Source: Fen-1258 sp964449775 | GTDB lineage: Bacteria; Bacteroidota; Ignavibacteria; Ignavibacteriales; Melioribacteraceae | DNA: 64,000 nucleotides | Assembly: GCA_964449775.1 (NCBI GenBank) | Contig: CAYVBQ010000007.1 | Span: 58,455 to 122,454 of the forward strand | Direction of reading: 5' to 3' | Shown here: positions 1 through 8,959 of the stretch, piece after piece | How the letters are laid out: every line of letters begins with the position of its first letter | How positions within the stretch are numbered: the first letter of the stretch is position 1 | Notes under the pieces: model-generated | What the model saw: only the letters and a program-made list of their open reading frames with translations | Told to the model about the DNA's origin: nothing | The model's database searches: none | Translations under genes and position numbers: made by a program

Positions 1-2
1 GC

Positions 3-272
3 AAATATGAAGTTGATGCGGTTGCAAAGTATAAAAAGAAAATTGCAATTGGACTTACAGTATCCGAAGAAGAATTGAACGATCATTCATTTCTAAGTAA
101 ACTTGATTTTCTTGCTAACTACACCGTTCGATTTCCTCAGAATAGAATTACACTTTTTCTTGGAGTTCCAAACAACTCGCTGGTTAAAGCCTCACTTCTC
201 ATCTCCTCGCTTGATGAAGAGACACAAAAGCATATCAAAATTATAACTTTACCGGATTCATCATCGAAATAA
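3..272 (+). CDS. 3' end of an unrecognised protein (5' truncated by window edge)
   Basis: The frame is open from the first bases of the window, so the start lies outside it. About 89 residues are visible. They read as a mixed alpha/beta C-terminus with a hydrophobic strand (ITLFLGVPNN) and a polar tail ending DSSSK. An internal TTG at 75 could be mistaken for a start, but the frame continues upstream of it, so I treat the gene as partial. It precedes uppS on the same strand with a gap of about 100 bp. I do not recognise the family and assign no function. Confidence 0.6.
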   Translation, partial: KYEVDAVAKYKKKIAIGLTVSEEELNDHSFLSKLDFLANYTVRFPQNRITLFLGVPNNSLVKASLLISSLDEETQKHIKIITLPDSSSK

Positions 273-378
273 ATTCAACTTTTCCCTTCATTTCAGAATG
301 ACGAAAGTTAGTTTACCTTGACATTTACACTCATGGGAACTATTTTTTCGAGCCAAAATTTGAGGATGACAAGATAAG

Positions 379-1188
379 TTGGCTACAAAACTTAGTGCCG
401 TTGATAAGAAATTGATTGAAGATGTTAAAGCAAAAGGTAATATCCCTCAGCACATCGCGATAATAATGGATGGAAATGGAAGGTGGGCTAAGAAAAGAAG
501 TTTGCCCCGTGTTGCAGGACATCAACGTGGTGTTGAGTCTGTCCGCCAGGTTGTACAAACATGCGTTGGGCTCGGTGTAAAAGTTCTAACTCTTTATACA
601 TTCTCTACAGAAAATTGGAATCGTCCTAAGGATGAAGTTTCAACATTGATGCGATTGTTTGTGAGAAGTTTAAAGAACGAAACTGATGAGTTGAACAGTA
701 ATAATATTCGGCTAACAACAATTGGAGATACAACATCTCTCCCGAATATTGTGCAAAATGAATTGAAAGCAGCATTAGAGAAAACAGCTCAAAATAGTAA
801 GATGATCTTAAATCTTGCTCTAAGTTACAGCGGAAGATGGGAACTTGTTGAGGCTGTAAAAGATATAAGCGAGCAGGTAATATCTGGAAAGATTAAACCT
901 AGTGAGATAACTGAAGAAACAATTTCACAAAATCTTTCTACTGCTGGAATGCTTGAACCGGATTTACTAATAAGAAGCGGCGGAGAATTTAGGATCAGTA
1001 ACTTTTTACTTTGGCAGATTGCTTATTCTGAAATTTTTATTTCGGAAGTGTTGTGGCCGGATTTTAGATGCAAGCATTTATTAGATGCAATTAAAGATTT
1101 TCAAAAGAGAGAAAGAAGATTTGGTTTGGTTAGCGAACAATTATCGAGCAAACACACAAAAGAGCATAATGATAAAACACACTCCTAA
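379..1188 (+). CDS. uppS: Isoprenyl transferase / undecaprenyl diphosphate synthase
   Basis: Cytosolic cis-prenyltransferase that condenses isopentenyl diphosphate onto farnesyl diphosphate to make the C55 carrier for peptidoglycan and O-antigen. The diphosphate-binding motif MDGNGRWAK starts near residue 30, with catalytic Asp31. STENWNRPKDE follows near residue 76, and the C-terminal signature RSGGEFRISNFLLWQ is a slight variant of the usual RTGGExRxSNF. The 269-residue length is normal for the family. The frame opens with TTG and has no clear Shine-Dalgarno, so the exact start is uncertain. Its 3' end overlaps the bamA start by 20 bp, which indicates coupled expression with the envelope block downstream. 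Confidence 0.93.
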   Translation: MATKLSAVDKKLIEDVKAKGNIPQHIAIIMDGNGRWAKKRSLPRVAGHQRGVESVRQVVQTCVGLGVKVLTLYTFSTENWNRPKDEVSTLMRLFVRSLKNETDELNSNNIRLTTIGDTTSLPNIVQNELKAALEKTAQNSKMILNLALSYSGRWELVEAVKDISEQVISGKIKPSEITEETISQNLSTAGMLEPDLLIRSGGEFRISNFLLWQIAYSEIFISEVLWPDFRCKHLLDAIKDFQKRERRFGLVSEQLSSKHTKEHNDKTHS

Positions 1189-3667
1189 AAAGTGGCTAAA
1201 GCTTAGTCTAATCATTTTCCTTATAACATTAGCTGAAGTTTATCCGCAAGCGCAAAAGATTAATTACAAGATTCTCGGCATTTCTGTCGTTGGAAATAAA
1301 TCCGCAGATGCCGCCACAATTATTGCAAATACAGGTTTGAAAGTTGGAGATGAAGTTTCCATACCCGGTGATCAGACAAACAATGCAATAAAACGGCTAT
1401 GGAATTTGGGCATTTTTCAAGATGTTCAAATTATTATAGAAAAGAAAATTGATGATGGAATCTTTCTCCAATTAAGAATTCAAGAGTATCCACGCCTTGA
1501 AAAGATTGTTTTAATTGGCAATGATGAATTAAGCGAAGACAATATCAACAAAAAAATTAATATTGTTAGGGGACAAACTTTAAAACCCCAAGAGATAACC
1601 CGGCTCATCTCTAAAATAAAATCACTTTATGAGGAAGATGGTTATCTTAGTGCTACCATCACTCCAGAATACTACACTTTCTTTGAAGCGGATACTGTGG
1701 ACGAGAAAGTAATTATTACGTGGCGAAATGAAAAAGATTTTTCGAAAGAATATAAAACCGATTATGAATTGGTAAAGAATTCCTCCATCAATTCAGTTGG
1801 CAAAATAAAAGATCGTACAGTCGTTCTACTTAATATCAAAGAGGGTGATGAAATAACAATCGAACGCATTAAATTCAACGGCAACAAAGCTTTTGAAGAT
1901 GGCGATCTTATCAGTGAGTTCGATGAAACCAAAGAACCAAGGTGGTGGAAATTTTGGTCATCTCCAAAATACAAGAAAGATAAATTCGAAAAAGATAAAG
2001 ATCTGTTAACAAAGTTTTATAGGAAGAATGGTTACAGAGATTTCGTTGTTCTCCGTGATAGTGTTGTTTTTTCAGAAGACAAAAAACATCTGGATGTAAT
2101 TATTGATGTATATGAAGGTGAGCAATACAAAATTAGAAATCTCATCTGGGAGGGTAATTCAGTTTATCCATCCGAAGAATTAACCGCGCGCCTTGCTTTT
2201 AAGAATGGAGACACTTTCGATTTCGAAAAATTTAATCAAAATCTTCACTATAACGAAAAACAATCTGATGTGTCCTCACTCTATCAGGACAATGGCTACC
2301 TCGGGTTTCAACTTGACGCCAAAGAGGAGAAAGTCGCAACGGACTCAATTGATATAAGAATAAAAATTAATGAGGGAAATCGTTTTAAGGTTGGCAAAGT
2401 GGATATCACTGGGAACGATAAAACAAAAGATAAAGTTATTCGTCGCGAACTTTACACAATTCCCGGAAATTATTTCAGCCGTTCATATATCTTGAGAAGT
2501 ATACAACAACTCGCAAATCTTCAGTACTTCAATTCGGAAAGTCTTTATAAGACCGGTGTTGATTACAGACCGGCAAACGACAGTATTGTTAATATTATTT
2601 ATAAAGTAGAAGAAAAATCGAGCGATTACCTAAATGCTTCTATTGGTTACAGCGGTGCATTTGGTTTTAGCGGCGCTGTTGGTTTTACTCTATCAAATTT
2701 TTCGATTTCTGAACCGCTTAGTATGGGCGGCGGACAAATCCTAAACTTCAACTGGCAGTTTGGTGTTGGAAATTTCTATAGAACTTTCTCACTCGGTTTT
2801 ACCGAACCATGGTTTATGGATACACCAACCTCACTTGGTTTCGATGTTTTTGATACACGACAAAGATATGTATATGACCTGCAACAATCTGGAATTACTT
2901 TTAGAGTAGGAAAAAGATTAACATGGCCTGATGATTTCTTCTACGTACAGGGTACAATGCGTTTTCAATATAACGATGTAATTGACGGAGCCGGATATTA
3001 TCCGACCGGATTGTCACGTCAGTATACACTTGGTGCGGCTATTTCAAGAACAGATATTGATAATCCTATCTTCCCAACCCGCGGTTCAAAAATTAGTTTG
3101 AATGGTGAACTCTCCGGAGGACCATTCTTACCCGGGAATATAGACTATTTCAAATTCTTATTTAAATCCGAATGGTACAGACCTTTATTTAGAAGCAATA
3201 GATTTGTACTTTATACTTCCGCTGAACTGGGTTATATCGGTGAGTTGAAAGATAATACTCCTATACAGCCATTTGAGTATTTTTATATGGGCGGCAATGG
3301 ATTGATCATTGCAACAACATCACTACGCGGTTATGAGGATCGTAGCTTAGGCTTAAGAGACCCACTTACAAATAACGTAAGGGGTAGCAGTGTGATGGCA
3401 AAGTTTACAACAGAACTTAGGCTTGCACTTTCTATGGAACCAATTCCAATTTATTTACTTGCTTTTGCAGAGGCAGGTAATGTTTATTTGGATATCAAAA
3501 AAACCGATTTGTTCAATATGAAACGTTCCATAGGTATTGGTGCGAGAATTTTATTAAACCCGATTGGATTAATCGGTTTTGATTATGGATATGGATTTGA
3601 CAGAAGAAGCGTTGACGGAAAGGATCCGCAATGGTTGTTCCACTTCCAATTCGGTAAAGGATTTTAA
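1169..3667 (+). CDS. bamA: Outer membrane protein assembly factor BamA
   Basis: Omp85-family core of the BAM complex, which folds and inserts outer-membrane beta-barrels. I chose the ATG at 1169 because it gives a basic N-terminus and hydrophobic core typical of a signal peptide (MIKHTPKKWLKL...), ending near PQAQK. The longer frame from 1085 lacks this. Residues about 30-440 contain repeated POTRA-like units, visible as recurring 'DxGY' and 'EGxxxKVGKVDITGN' patterns. The C-terminal ~390 residues form the barrel, with the LRGYEDRSLG region matching the lid/loop-6 motif. The protein ends in aromatic FHFQFGKGF, although F is followed here by no further strand. It sits between uppS and ompH, the standard order in this phylum group. 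Confidence 0.95.
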   Translation: MIKHTPKKWLKLSLIIFLITLAEVYPQAQKINYKILGISVVGNKSADAATIIANTGLKVGDEVSIPGDQTNNAIKRLWNLGIFQDVQIIIEKKIDDGIFLQLRIQEYPRLEKIVLIGNDELSEDNINKKINIVRGQTLKPQEITRLISKIKSLYEEDGYLSATITPEYYTFFEADTVDEKVIITWRNEKDFSKEYKTDYELVKNSSINSVGKIKDRTVVLLNIKEGDEITIERIKFNGNKAFEDGDLISEFDETKEPRWWKFWSSPKYKKDKFEKDKDLLTKFYRKNGYRDFVVLRDSVVFSEDKKHLDVIIDVYEGEQYKIRNLIWEGNSVYPSEELTARLAFKNGDTFDFEKFNQNLHYNEKQSDVSSLYQDNGYLGFQLDAKEEKVATDSIDIRIKINEGNRFKVGKVDITGNDKTKDKVIRRELYTIPGNYFSRSYILRSIQQLANLQYFNSESLYKTGVDYRPANDSIVNIIYKVEEKSSDYLNASIGYSGAFGFSGAVGFTLSNFSISEPLSMGGGQILNFNWQFGVGNFYRTFSLGFTEPWFMDTPTSLGFDVFDTRQRYVYDLQQSGITFRVGKRLTWPDDFFYVQGTMRFQYNDVIDGAGYYPTGLSRQYTLGAAISRTDIDNPIFPTRGSKISLNGELSGGPFLPGNIDYFKFLFKSEWYRPLFRSNRFVLYTSAELGYIGELKDNTPIQPFEYFYMGGNGLIIATTSLRGYEDRSLGLRDPLTNNVRGSSVMAKFTTELRLALSMEPIPIYLLAFAEAGNVYLDIKKTDLFNMKRSIGIGARILLNPIGLIGFDYGYGFDRRSVDGKDPQWLFHFQFGKGF

Positions 3668-3690
3668 CAAACATTAAAAAAGAGGTATAC

Positions 3691-4224
3691 GTGAAAAGAT
3701 TAATCTTACTTGCATTAATTGTTTTTTCTACAACACTTGCTGCGCAAACCCAGACAGCACCCTTGAAGATTGGTTATGTTGATTCTGAAGTTATTCTTGC
3801 TCAATTTCCAGAGGCAATAAAAGCAAAAAGTGATCTTGAAGGAATGGTTACTAAATGGCAAAAAGACTTAGACAGCATGAAAATCGATATCCAGAAAATA
3901 TCTGAAGATTATCAGAAACAAGCAAAAACAATAAAGCCCGAAGATGCTCAAAAGGCGGAAGCAAAGTATACAGAGAAGGTTCAAAAAGCTCAGTTGTATC
4001 AAGATCAGAAATTCAAACAGCCGAATGGCGAGTATTTCCAAAAACAAGACCAACTAATGAAACCTGTTAAAGATAGAATCTTTAAAGCTATTGATGAAGT
4101 CTCTAAAGAAGAGAATATGCAATTCGTTTTTGATAAAGCGGGCGAAGTTATTCTTCTTAAAGCTGATCCTCAGTTCGACATTACTTATAAAGTTCTCGAT
4201 CTCCTTAAACGAGGTAAAAAATAA
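3691..4224 (+). CDS. OmpH/Skp-family periplasmic chaperone (copy 1)
   Basis: Skp/OmpH family proteins are periplasmic trimeric holdases that escort unfolded outer-membrane proteins to BamA. A GTG start at 3691 follows an AAAGAGG ribosome-binding site. A signal peptide ends near AAQTQ. The mature part begins with the family signature LKIGYVDSEVIL and continues as a long charged alpha-helix (residues about 40-150), which would form the coiled-coil tentacle. A second ompH-like gene follows 16 bp downstream. The copies share architecture (LKIGYVDS, QKQ..MKP..DRIF, F.FD..G) but are clearly diverged, so this is an old tandem duplication. Confidence 0.9.
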   Translation: MKRLILLALIVFSTTLAAQTQTAPLKIGYVDSEVILAQFPEAIKAKSDLEGMVTKWQKDLDSMKIDIQKISEDYQKQAKTIKPEDAQKAEAKYTEKVQKAQLYQDQKFKQPNGEYFQKQDQLMKPVKDRIFKAIDEVSKEENMQFVFDKAGEVILLKADPQFDITYKVLDLLKRGKK

Positions 4225-4240
4225 TTACCGGAGTTAAACA

Positions 4241-4756
4241 ATGAAAAAGATCGGATTTGGTTTATTGCTAATTTTGTTTGCCGCTTTCACGCAAACACTC
4301 AACGCTCAGTTGAAAATTGGTTACGTTGACAGCGACACAATAATGAAGCAGCTTCCTGATGCTCAGGACGCGCAAAAGAAACTTGACGCAATCATCAAAG
4401 AATGGCAAGAAGAACTTTCTAAAATGGAAAGAGATTGGAAAGCCAAGTATGATGATTATGACAAACGTAAATTGATTTTGAGCGAACAGAAACGTGTTGA
4501 GATCGAAAAAGAATTGGTTACCATGGAAGATCAAGTTTCCAAATATCGTCAGGACAAATTTGGCGTGAAGGGTGAACTCTTTCAAAAGCAAGAAGAATTT
4601 ATGAAACCAATCCAGAATAGAATTTTTACCGTGATACAACAAATTGCTAAAGACAATGATTATGATTTTGTTTTTGATAGAAGCGGTGATATTATGTTCC
4701 TATATGCAAAAGAAGAATTCGATCTGACGAAAGAGGTTATCGAAAAACTTAAGTGA
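4241..4756 (+). CDS. OmpH/Skp-family periplasmic chaperone (copy 2)
   Basis: Second member of the tandem ompH pair, 171 residues. It has a signal peptide ending near LNAQ, then LKIGYVDSDTIM, a long charged helical segment and a C-terminal YDFVFDRSGDI strand region that matches the end of the first copy. The ATG at 4241 follows a weak ACCGGAG ribosome-binding site. It probably forms a trimeric chaperone, either alone or mixed with copy 1. Six bases separate it from lpxD, so it belongs to the same operon. Retention of two diverged Skp-like chaperones beside bamA is common in Bacteroidetes-type genomes and suggests division of labour, which is inference. Confidence 0.9.
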   Translation: MKKIGFGLLLILFAAFTQTLNAQLKIGYVDSDTIMKQLPDAQDAQKKLDAIIKEWQEELSKMERDWKAKYDDYDKRKLILSEQKRVEIEKELVTMEDQVSKYRQDKFGVKGELFQKQEEFMKPIQNRIFTVIQQIAKDNDYDFVFDRSGDIMFLYAKEEFDLTKEVIEKLK

Positions 4757-4762
4757 GAATTT

Positions 4763-5818
4763 ATGAAAATAAGTTTGAGAGCAGCCGCCGACTTTGTCGG
4801 CGGTGTTGTTACCGGCAACCCGGAAATTGAATTAAGCGGTCTGGCTAAGATCGAAGAAGCCAAAGAAGGAGATCTTACTTTTCTCTATTTACCCGCTTAC
4901 CAAAAATTTCTTGATACTACAAAAGCATCCGCTGTTCTTATTAGTCCCGATTTTGAAAAGAGCCGGGCGGATATCAGCTACATCGAAGTAAAAAATCCAG
5001 CCGCGGCAATTCAAAAAATCATCATCTCATTTTTAAACCCAAAAATAAAATTGTACGGAGTCGATCCCAGTGCAGATATTCATCCATCCGTTCAAATTGG
5101 TAAGAATGTTGGTATTGGTAAAAATGTTGTGATTGAAGAAGGCTGCAGCATTGGAGATGATACTGTAATTTTCCATAATACGGTTATTCTTGAGAAGGTG
5201 AAGATTGGCAACAATTGTTTGATCTATCCAAACGTTTCCATCCGAGAAAATTGTATACTCGGAAATAATGTTATCATCCATTCAAATACAGTAATCGGTT
5301 CGGACGGTTTTGGTTATATCCCCGATGAAAAAGGTGTTTACCTAAAAGTACCTCAGATTGGCAATGTTGTTATAGAAGATGATGTTGAACTTGGTTCAAA
5401 TGTTTCGATCGATAGGGCGGCATTAGGATCAACCATAATCAAGAAAGGTGTAAAGATAGATAATCTGGTTCAAATAGCTCACAACGTTTCAATAGGTGAA
5501 AACACAGCCATTGCAGCACAAAGCGGCGTTGCCGGCAGTACGAAAATTGGCAAGCACTGTATTCTTGCCGGACAGGTTGGAATTGTTGGTCATATTGAAT
5601 TAGCTGATCAAGTTATTATTGGCGCACAATCAGGAGTATCAAAATCAATCAGCAAACCCGGAAAATACCGTGGCTCACCAGCCGATGATCTGGGAAAAAT
5701 GCTGAAGATCGAAGCCCATATTAGAAACCTTCCCACCTATGCAGAAAAAATTAAAAAGTTAGAAGAAAAAATTGCATCTTTGGAAGAGAAAATTTCGAAA
5801 ATAAGCAAAGGTCAATGA
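4763..5818 (+). CDS. lpxD: UDP-3-O-(3-hydroxyacyl)glucosamine N-acyltransferase LpxD
   Basis: Third enzyme of lipid A synthesis, which transfers a 3-hydroxyacyl chain from acyl-ACP to the 2-amino group of UDP-3-O-acyl-glucosamine. The N-terminal ~100 residues form the uridine-binding domain. Residues about 100-320 are a left-handed beta-helix of hexapeptide repeats (IGKNVG.IGKNVV.IEEGCS...). The predicted catalytic His is H240 in VQIAHNVSIG. The last ~30 residues are a charged helix (KKLEEKIASLEEKI), as in family members that trimerise. Length is 351 residues, the usual size. It ends in an ATGA overlap with lpxC-fabZ, indicating translational coupling. Confidence 0.95.
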   Translation: MKISLRAAADFVGGVVTGNPEIELSGLAKIEEAKEGDLTFLYLPAYQKFLDTTKASAVLISPDFEKSRADISYIEVKNPAAAIQKIIISFLNPKIKLYGVDPSADIHPSVQIGKNVGIGKNVVIEEGCSIGDDTVIFHNTVILEKVKIGNNCLIYPNVSIRENCILGNNVIIHSNTVIGSDGFGYIPDEKGVYLKVPQIGNVVIEDDVELGSNVSIDRAALGSTIIKKGVKIDNLVQIAHNVSIGENTAIAAQSGVAGSTKIGKHCILAGQVGIVGHIELADQVIIGAQSGVSKSISKPGKYRGSPADDLGKMLKIEAHIRNLPTYAEKIKKLEEKIASLEEKISKISKGQ

Positions 5819-7230
5819 TGCTCGAACTCCAAAGAACGATTGCAAAATCAGTTTCACTTTCCGGTATTGGTTTGCACACCGGTACATCATGTACAATGAC
5901 TTTTACACCTGCACCTGAAAACAGCGGGATAAAATTTGTCCGGACTGATCTCGGTGGCAAGCCTGAAATTCCCGCCAATGCAGATTTTGTTGTTGATATT
6001 TCCAGAGGGACTACACTCGGTCTTGGCGCTGCAAAAGTTTATACTGTTGAACACGTACTTGCCGCAATTGTCGGTCTTCAAATAGATAATATTACAATTG
6101 AATTGGATGGAATTGAACCTCCAATTGGTGATGGCAGTGCAAATCCTTATGTAGAGAAATTAATTGAAGCCGGATTTGTTGCCCAGGAAGCACCTAAAGA
6201 TTATTTGGTAATAGACCAAACCGTAATGTATCATAATGAAGAAGAGCAAGTTGATATTGTTGCTCTTCCTATGGATAGTTACAGAATATCTGTTATGGTG
6301 GATTATCAAAATCCTGTGCTCGGAAGTCAGCATACCGGTTTATTCGATCTTGAAAAAGAATTTGTAACAGAATTTGCACCGGCACGAACTTTTAGTTTTT
6401 TAAGCGAAGTTGAAATGCTTGCCGATAAGGGTTTGATTAAAGGTGGCAACATTGATAATGCTGTTGTTATTATTGATCATGCAATTGACGATGACGGGCT
6501 GAAACGTTTGAAAGACAAACTTGGTTTACAACACGATTTAACTATGAGTCATGAAGGATTCTTAAACAACAATAAGCTGCGTTTTAAGAATGAACCTGTA
6601 CGTCATAAACTTCTTGATTTAATGGGTGACCTTGCTTTAATAGGAGCCCCAATCAAAGCCCAGATACTTGCAGCTCGTCCGGGACACAAAGCAAATGTTG
6701 AGTTCGCTAAGAAAATCAGAAGTCTTTATCAACAGAAGAAATTAGTTAAGAAATATCAGTTCGTAAAAAAAGAAGGTGTTGTATTAGACATCAATGCTAT
6801 TCAGAGAATTCTTCCTCACCGTTATCCCTTCTTACTTGTTGATAAGATTGTTGAGCTTGATCTTGATAAAAAAGTTGTCGGCGTTAAATCCGTTACAATC
6901 AATGAACCGTTCTTCCAGGGTCACTTTCCCGGTCAACCAATTATGCCCGGTGTATTAATAGTTGAAGCAATGGCGCAGGTGAGCGGAATTCTTATTTTGA
7001 ATTCGTTCATCGATCCGGAAAATCATCTTGTAATGTTTATGAGCATCAACAATGCGAAGTTTAGAAAACCAGTTGTACCCGGTGATCAGCTCTATCTTGA
7101 AGCTGAAGTTATCCACAGGAAAAGCAAAGTTTTTTCCATTAAGGGTTCTGCATACGTTGACAATGTTCTTGTTGCAGAAGCAGAATTTATGGGCGCAATA
7201 ACTAAAAAAGAAAATCAAAAAGAAAAATAG
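5815..7230 (+). CDS. lpxC/fabZ: Bifunctional LpxC deacetylase / FabZ 3-hydroxyacyl-ACP dehydratase
   Basis: Fusion of two enzymes that compete for 3-hydroxyacyl-ACP. The LpxC half (residues about 1-305) deacetylates UDP-3-O-acyl-GlcNAc, the committed lipid A step. Its zinc ligands H80, H264 and D268 and catalytic H291 (RPGHKAN) are all in place. The FabZ half (about 318-465) dehydrates hydroxyacyl-ACP in fatty acid elongation. It keeps the LPHRYPFLLVD motif and the active-site pair H370 (GHFPGQPIMPG) and E384. The frame opens with ATGATG overlapping the lpxD stop. The fusion is characteristic of the Bacteroidetes/Chlorobi/Ignavibacteria group. All catalytic residues I can locate are intact. 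Confidence 0.95.
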   Translation: MMLELQRTIAKSVSLSGIGLHTGTSCTMTFTPAPENSGIKFVRTDLGGKPEIPANADFVVDISRGTTLGLGAAKVYTVEHVLAAIVGLQIDNITIELDGIEPPIGDGSANPYVEKLIEAGFVAQEAPKDYLVIDQTVMYHNEEEQVDIVALPMDSYRISVMVDYQNPVLGSQHTGLFDLEKEFVTEFAPARTFSFLSEVEMLADKGLIKGGNIDNAVVIIDHAIDDDGLKRLKDKLGLQHDLTMSHEGFLNNNKLRFKNEPVRHKLLDLMGDLALIGAPIKAQILAARPGHKANVEFAKKIRSLYQQKKLVKKYQFVKKEGVVLDINAIQRILPHRYPFLLVDKIVELDLDKKVVGVKSVTINEPFFQGHFPGQPIMPGVLIVEAMAQVSGILILNSFIDPENHLVMFMSINNAKFRKPVVPGDQLYLEAEVIHRKSKVFSIKGSAYVDNVLVAEAEFMGAITKKENQKEK

Positions 7231-7241
7231 CCAGTAAATCT

Positions 7242-8018
7242 ATGAGCAATATTCATCCAAGTGCAGTTGTAAGTTCTAAGGCAAAGATCGCTGATGATGT
7301 TATAGTCGGTCCATTTGCAGTTATTCAAGATGACGTTGAAATAGACGAGGGATGTGAAATTGGTCCTCATGCGGTGATTTATGATTTTGCAAGAATCGGA
7401 AAACGTGTCAAAATCTTTCAAGGTGCCTCGATTTCAAATGTTCCGCAAGATTTAAAATTCGATAGAAGAAAAACTTTACTGAAGATTGATGATGATACAA
7501 CAGTACGTGAGTTCGCAACTCTTCACCGCGGAACACACGCCACCGGTGAAACCCGCATCGGGAAAAACTGTCTGCTCATGGCGTATGTTCACGTAGCGCA
7601 CGATTGCCACATTGGTGATAATTGTATTATCGCCAATGGTGTTCAAGTTGCCGGGCATGTGGAAATTGAAGATACAGTAATAATCGGAGGCTTATCGGCT
7701 GTGCATCAGTTTGGTAAAATAGGCAAACACGCAATGGTCGGTGGCGGCTCAATGGCAAATATGGATATCCCTCCATTCATAATGACATCCGGCTATCCGG
7801 CTCGTTTTATGGGATTGAACAACATTGGTTTGAGAAGAAGAGGATTCACAAATGAAGAGATTGATGCGATCAAAGAGACATATCGTTTGTACTACAATTC
7901 CGGTATGAATCCTTCCGACGCGAAAGAAAAAATTAAGAAAAAATTTGGGGAACAGCCCCACGTAAAAAGTATTCTCGAATTCATTGACAAATCTACACGC
8001 GGTTTAGTTCGTAAATGA
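7242..8018 (+). CDS. lpxA: UDP-N-acetylglucosamine O-acyltransferase LpxA
   Basis: First enzyme of lipid A synthesis, a cytosolic homotrimer that acylates the 3-OH of UDP-GlcNAc. The N-terminal ~185 residues are hexapeptide repeats forming a left-handed beta-helix, with the catalytic His at H120 in VHVAHDCHIG. A helical C-terminal domain follows (RRGFTNEEIDAIKE). The length of 258 residues is normal. With lpxD and lpxC-fabZ directly upstream, the first three committed lipid A steps are encoded together. The gene ends in an ATGA overlap with the lipoate ligase gene, an unexpected neighbour that may simply have been captured into the operon. Confidence 0.95.
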   Translation: MSNIHPSAVVSSKAKIADDVIVGPFAVIQDDVEIDEGCEIGPHAVIYDFARIGKRVKIFQGASISNVPQDLKFDRRKTLLKIDDDTTVREFATLHRGTHATGETRIGKNCLLMAYVHVAHDCHIGDNCIIANGVQVAGHVEIEDTVIIGGLSAVHQFGKIGKHAMVGGGSMANMDIPPFIMTSGYPARFMGLNNIGLRRRGFTNEEIDAIKETYRLYYNSGMNPSDAKEKIKKKFGEQPHVKSILEFIDKSTRGLVRK

Positions 8019-8767
8019 TCTGGCATTTCATCGATTCCGGTTCCAACACTGGCGCTTACAATATGGAGTTCGATCTCGAACTTGCTAACAATTGCAATCC
8101 GGAAGAAGCTTACTTTAGAATTTACAGATGGAATCCGTTCTGTATCTCTCTCGGCGCGAATCAAAATTATAACGATATCGATCAATCTAAAACAGAGAAA
8201 GATGCAATTGATATTGTAAAACGACCTACCGGCGGCAGAGCTATTCTTCATGCGGAAGAGTTAACATATTCGGTTATACTTCCTCTTAATTATGAATTCT
8301 CTTCGCGAGAAATCTATTTCAAAATTTCTAACGCTCTTATGAGAGGATTGGAAATTTATAATCCCCTACTTGCTAAATCGGAATTGGAAAGTTATCAACC
8401 GGACTTTCCAAAGCTGCTGGAAGAACCATCCGGTATTTTATGTTTTACCAGCACTGCAAAGAATGAAGTGAAGTTCAACGGTAAAAAATTGATAGGCAGT
8501 GCGCAAAGAAAATTAAACAATGTAGTCCTCCAGCATGGTTCTATTTTGTGCGGACCGTTTCATAGAAAATTGGTTGAATATCTAAATTGTAATGACGATT
8601 TGCGCCATTCACTCTCGATTGAACTAAATGAAAGAACCACCGAGCTGCAAACAATCTTAAATGAAGAGATCGATTACGACGAACTAAAAACGTGTTTGAT
8701 TTTCGGATTTGAATTGGAGTGGGAGATAAAATTTGAGAATGCCCATCCCCAACCTCAGATTAGATAA
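8015..8767 (+). CDS. Lipoate-protein ligase A / octanoyltransferase (LplA/LipM family)
   Basis: Member of the biotin/lipoate A/B protein ligase superfamily, attaching lipoyl or octanoyl groups to lipoyl domains of dehydrogenase complexes and GcvH. Visible motifs are the glycine-rich lipoyl-binding loop KRPTGGRAILHAEELTYSV (about residues 70-88), SLGANQNY, and the catalytic-lysine region NGKKLIGSAQRK near residue 155. The extra LplA C-terminal accessory domain is absent (250 residues), which resembles LipM-type transferases or LplA's catalytic half, so the exact reaction is unresolved. It starts by ATGA overlap with lpxA. The last residues (AHPQPQIR) are encoded within a stretch resembling sequence at 38186, so a repeat may supply its stop codon. 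Confidence 0.85.
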   Translation: MIWHFIDSGSNTGAYNMEFDLELANNCNPEEAYFRIYRWNPFCISLGANQNYNDIDQSKTEKDAIDIVKRPTGGRAILHAEELTYSVILPLNYEFSSREIYFKISNALMRGLEIYNPLLAKSELESYQPDFPKLLEEPSGILCFTSTAKNEVKFNGKKLIGSAQRKLNNVVLQHGSILCGPFHRKLVEYLNCNDDLRHSLSIELNERTTELQTILNEEIDYDELKTCLIFGFELEWEIKFENAHPQPQIR

Positions 8768-8850
8768 AAATCTTTCTTAAACATTTCCATCCCTTCATTC
8801 TTAGTGTTAAATTTCTTCTTAGAAATCAAAGCTATTAACTAACTGAAGGG

Positions 8851-8941
8851 TGGTTCTAAAAACTTCAATATTCTCTGCGGACTTTGCGTATTCTTTGCGA
8901 TCTCTGCGTTAAATTTTTGCAAAAGATAGTTTTTAGAACCA
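8851..8941. repeat. MITE-like inverted repeat, copy 1
   Basis: A perfect 14-bp inverted repeat, TGGTTCTAAAAACT at 8851-8864 and its complement at 8928-8941, encloses about 63 bp. The interior contains the phrase CTCTGCGGACTTTGCGTATTC and GCGTTAAAT. The same interior and right arm recur at 38301-38370. It lies between the lipoate ligase and the propeller gene and has no coding capacity. It behaves like a miniature, non-autonomous dispersed element or a structured RNA cassette. No target-site duplication is obvious. Confidence 0.6.
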
Positions 8942-8959
8942 GCCTAAACAAATTCTCCG

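Noticed and set aside
1085..1168. Upstream start for bamA
   Set aside because: It lies inside uppS and gives an N-terminus with no signal peptide. The ATG at 1169 does.
4268..4642. A 124-residue minus-strand frame opposite the second ompH gene
   Set aside because: Its Phe/Leu-rich composition is what the complement of a Lys/Glu-rich helix gives.
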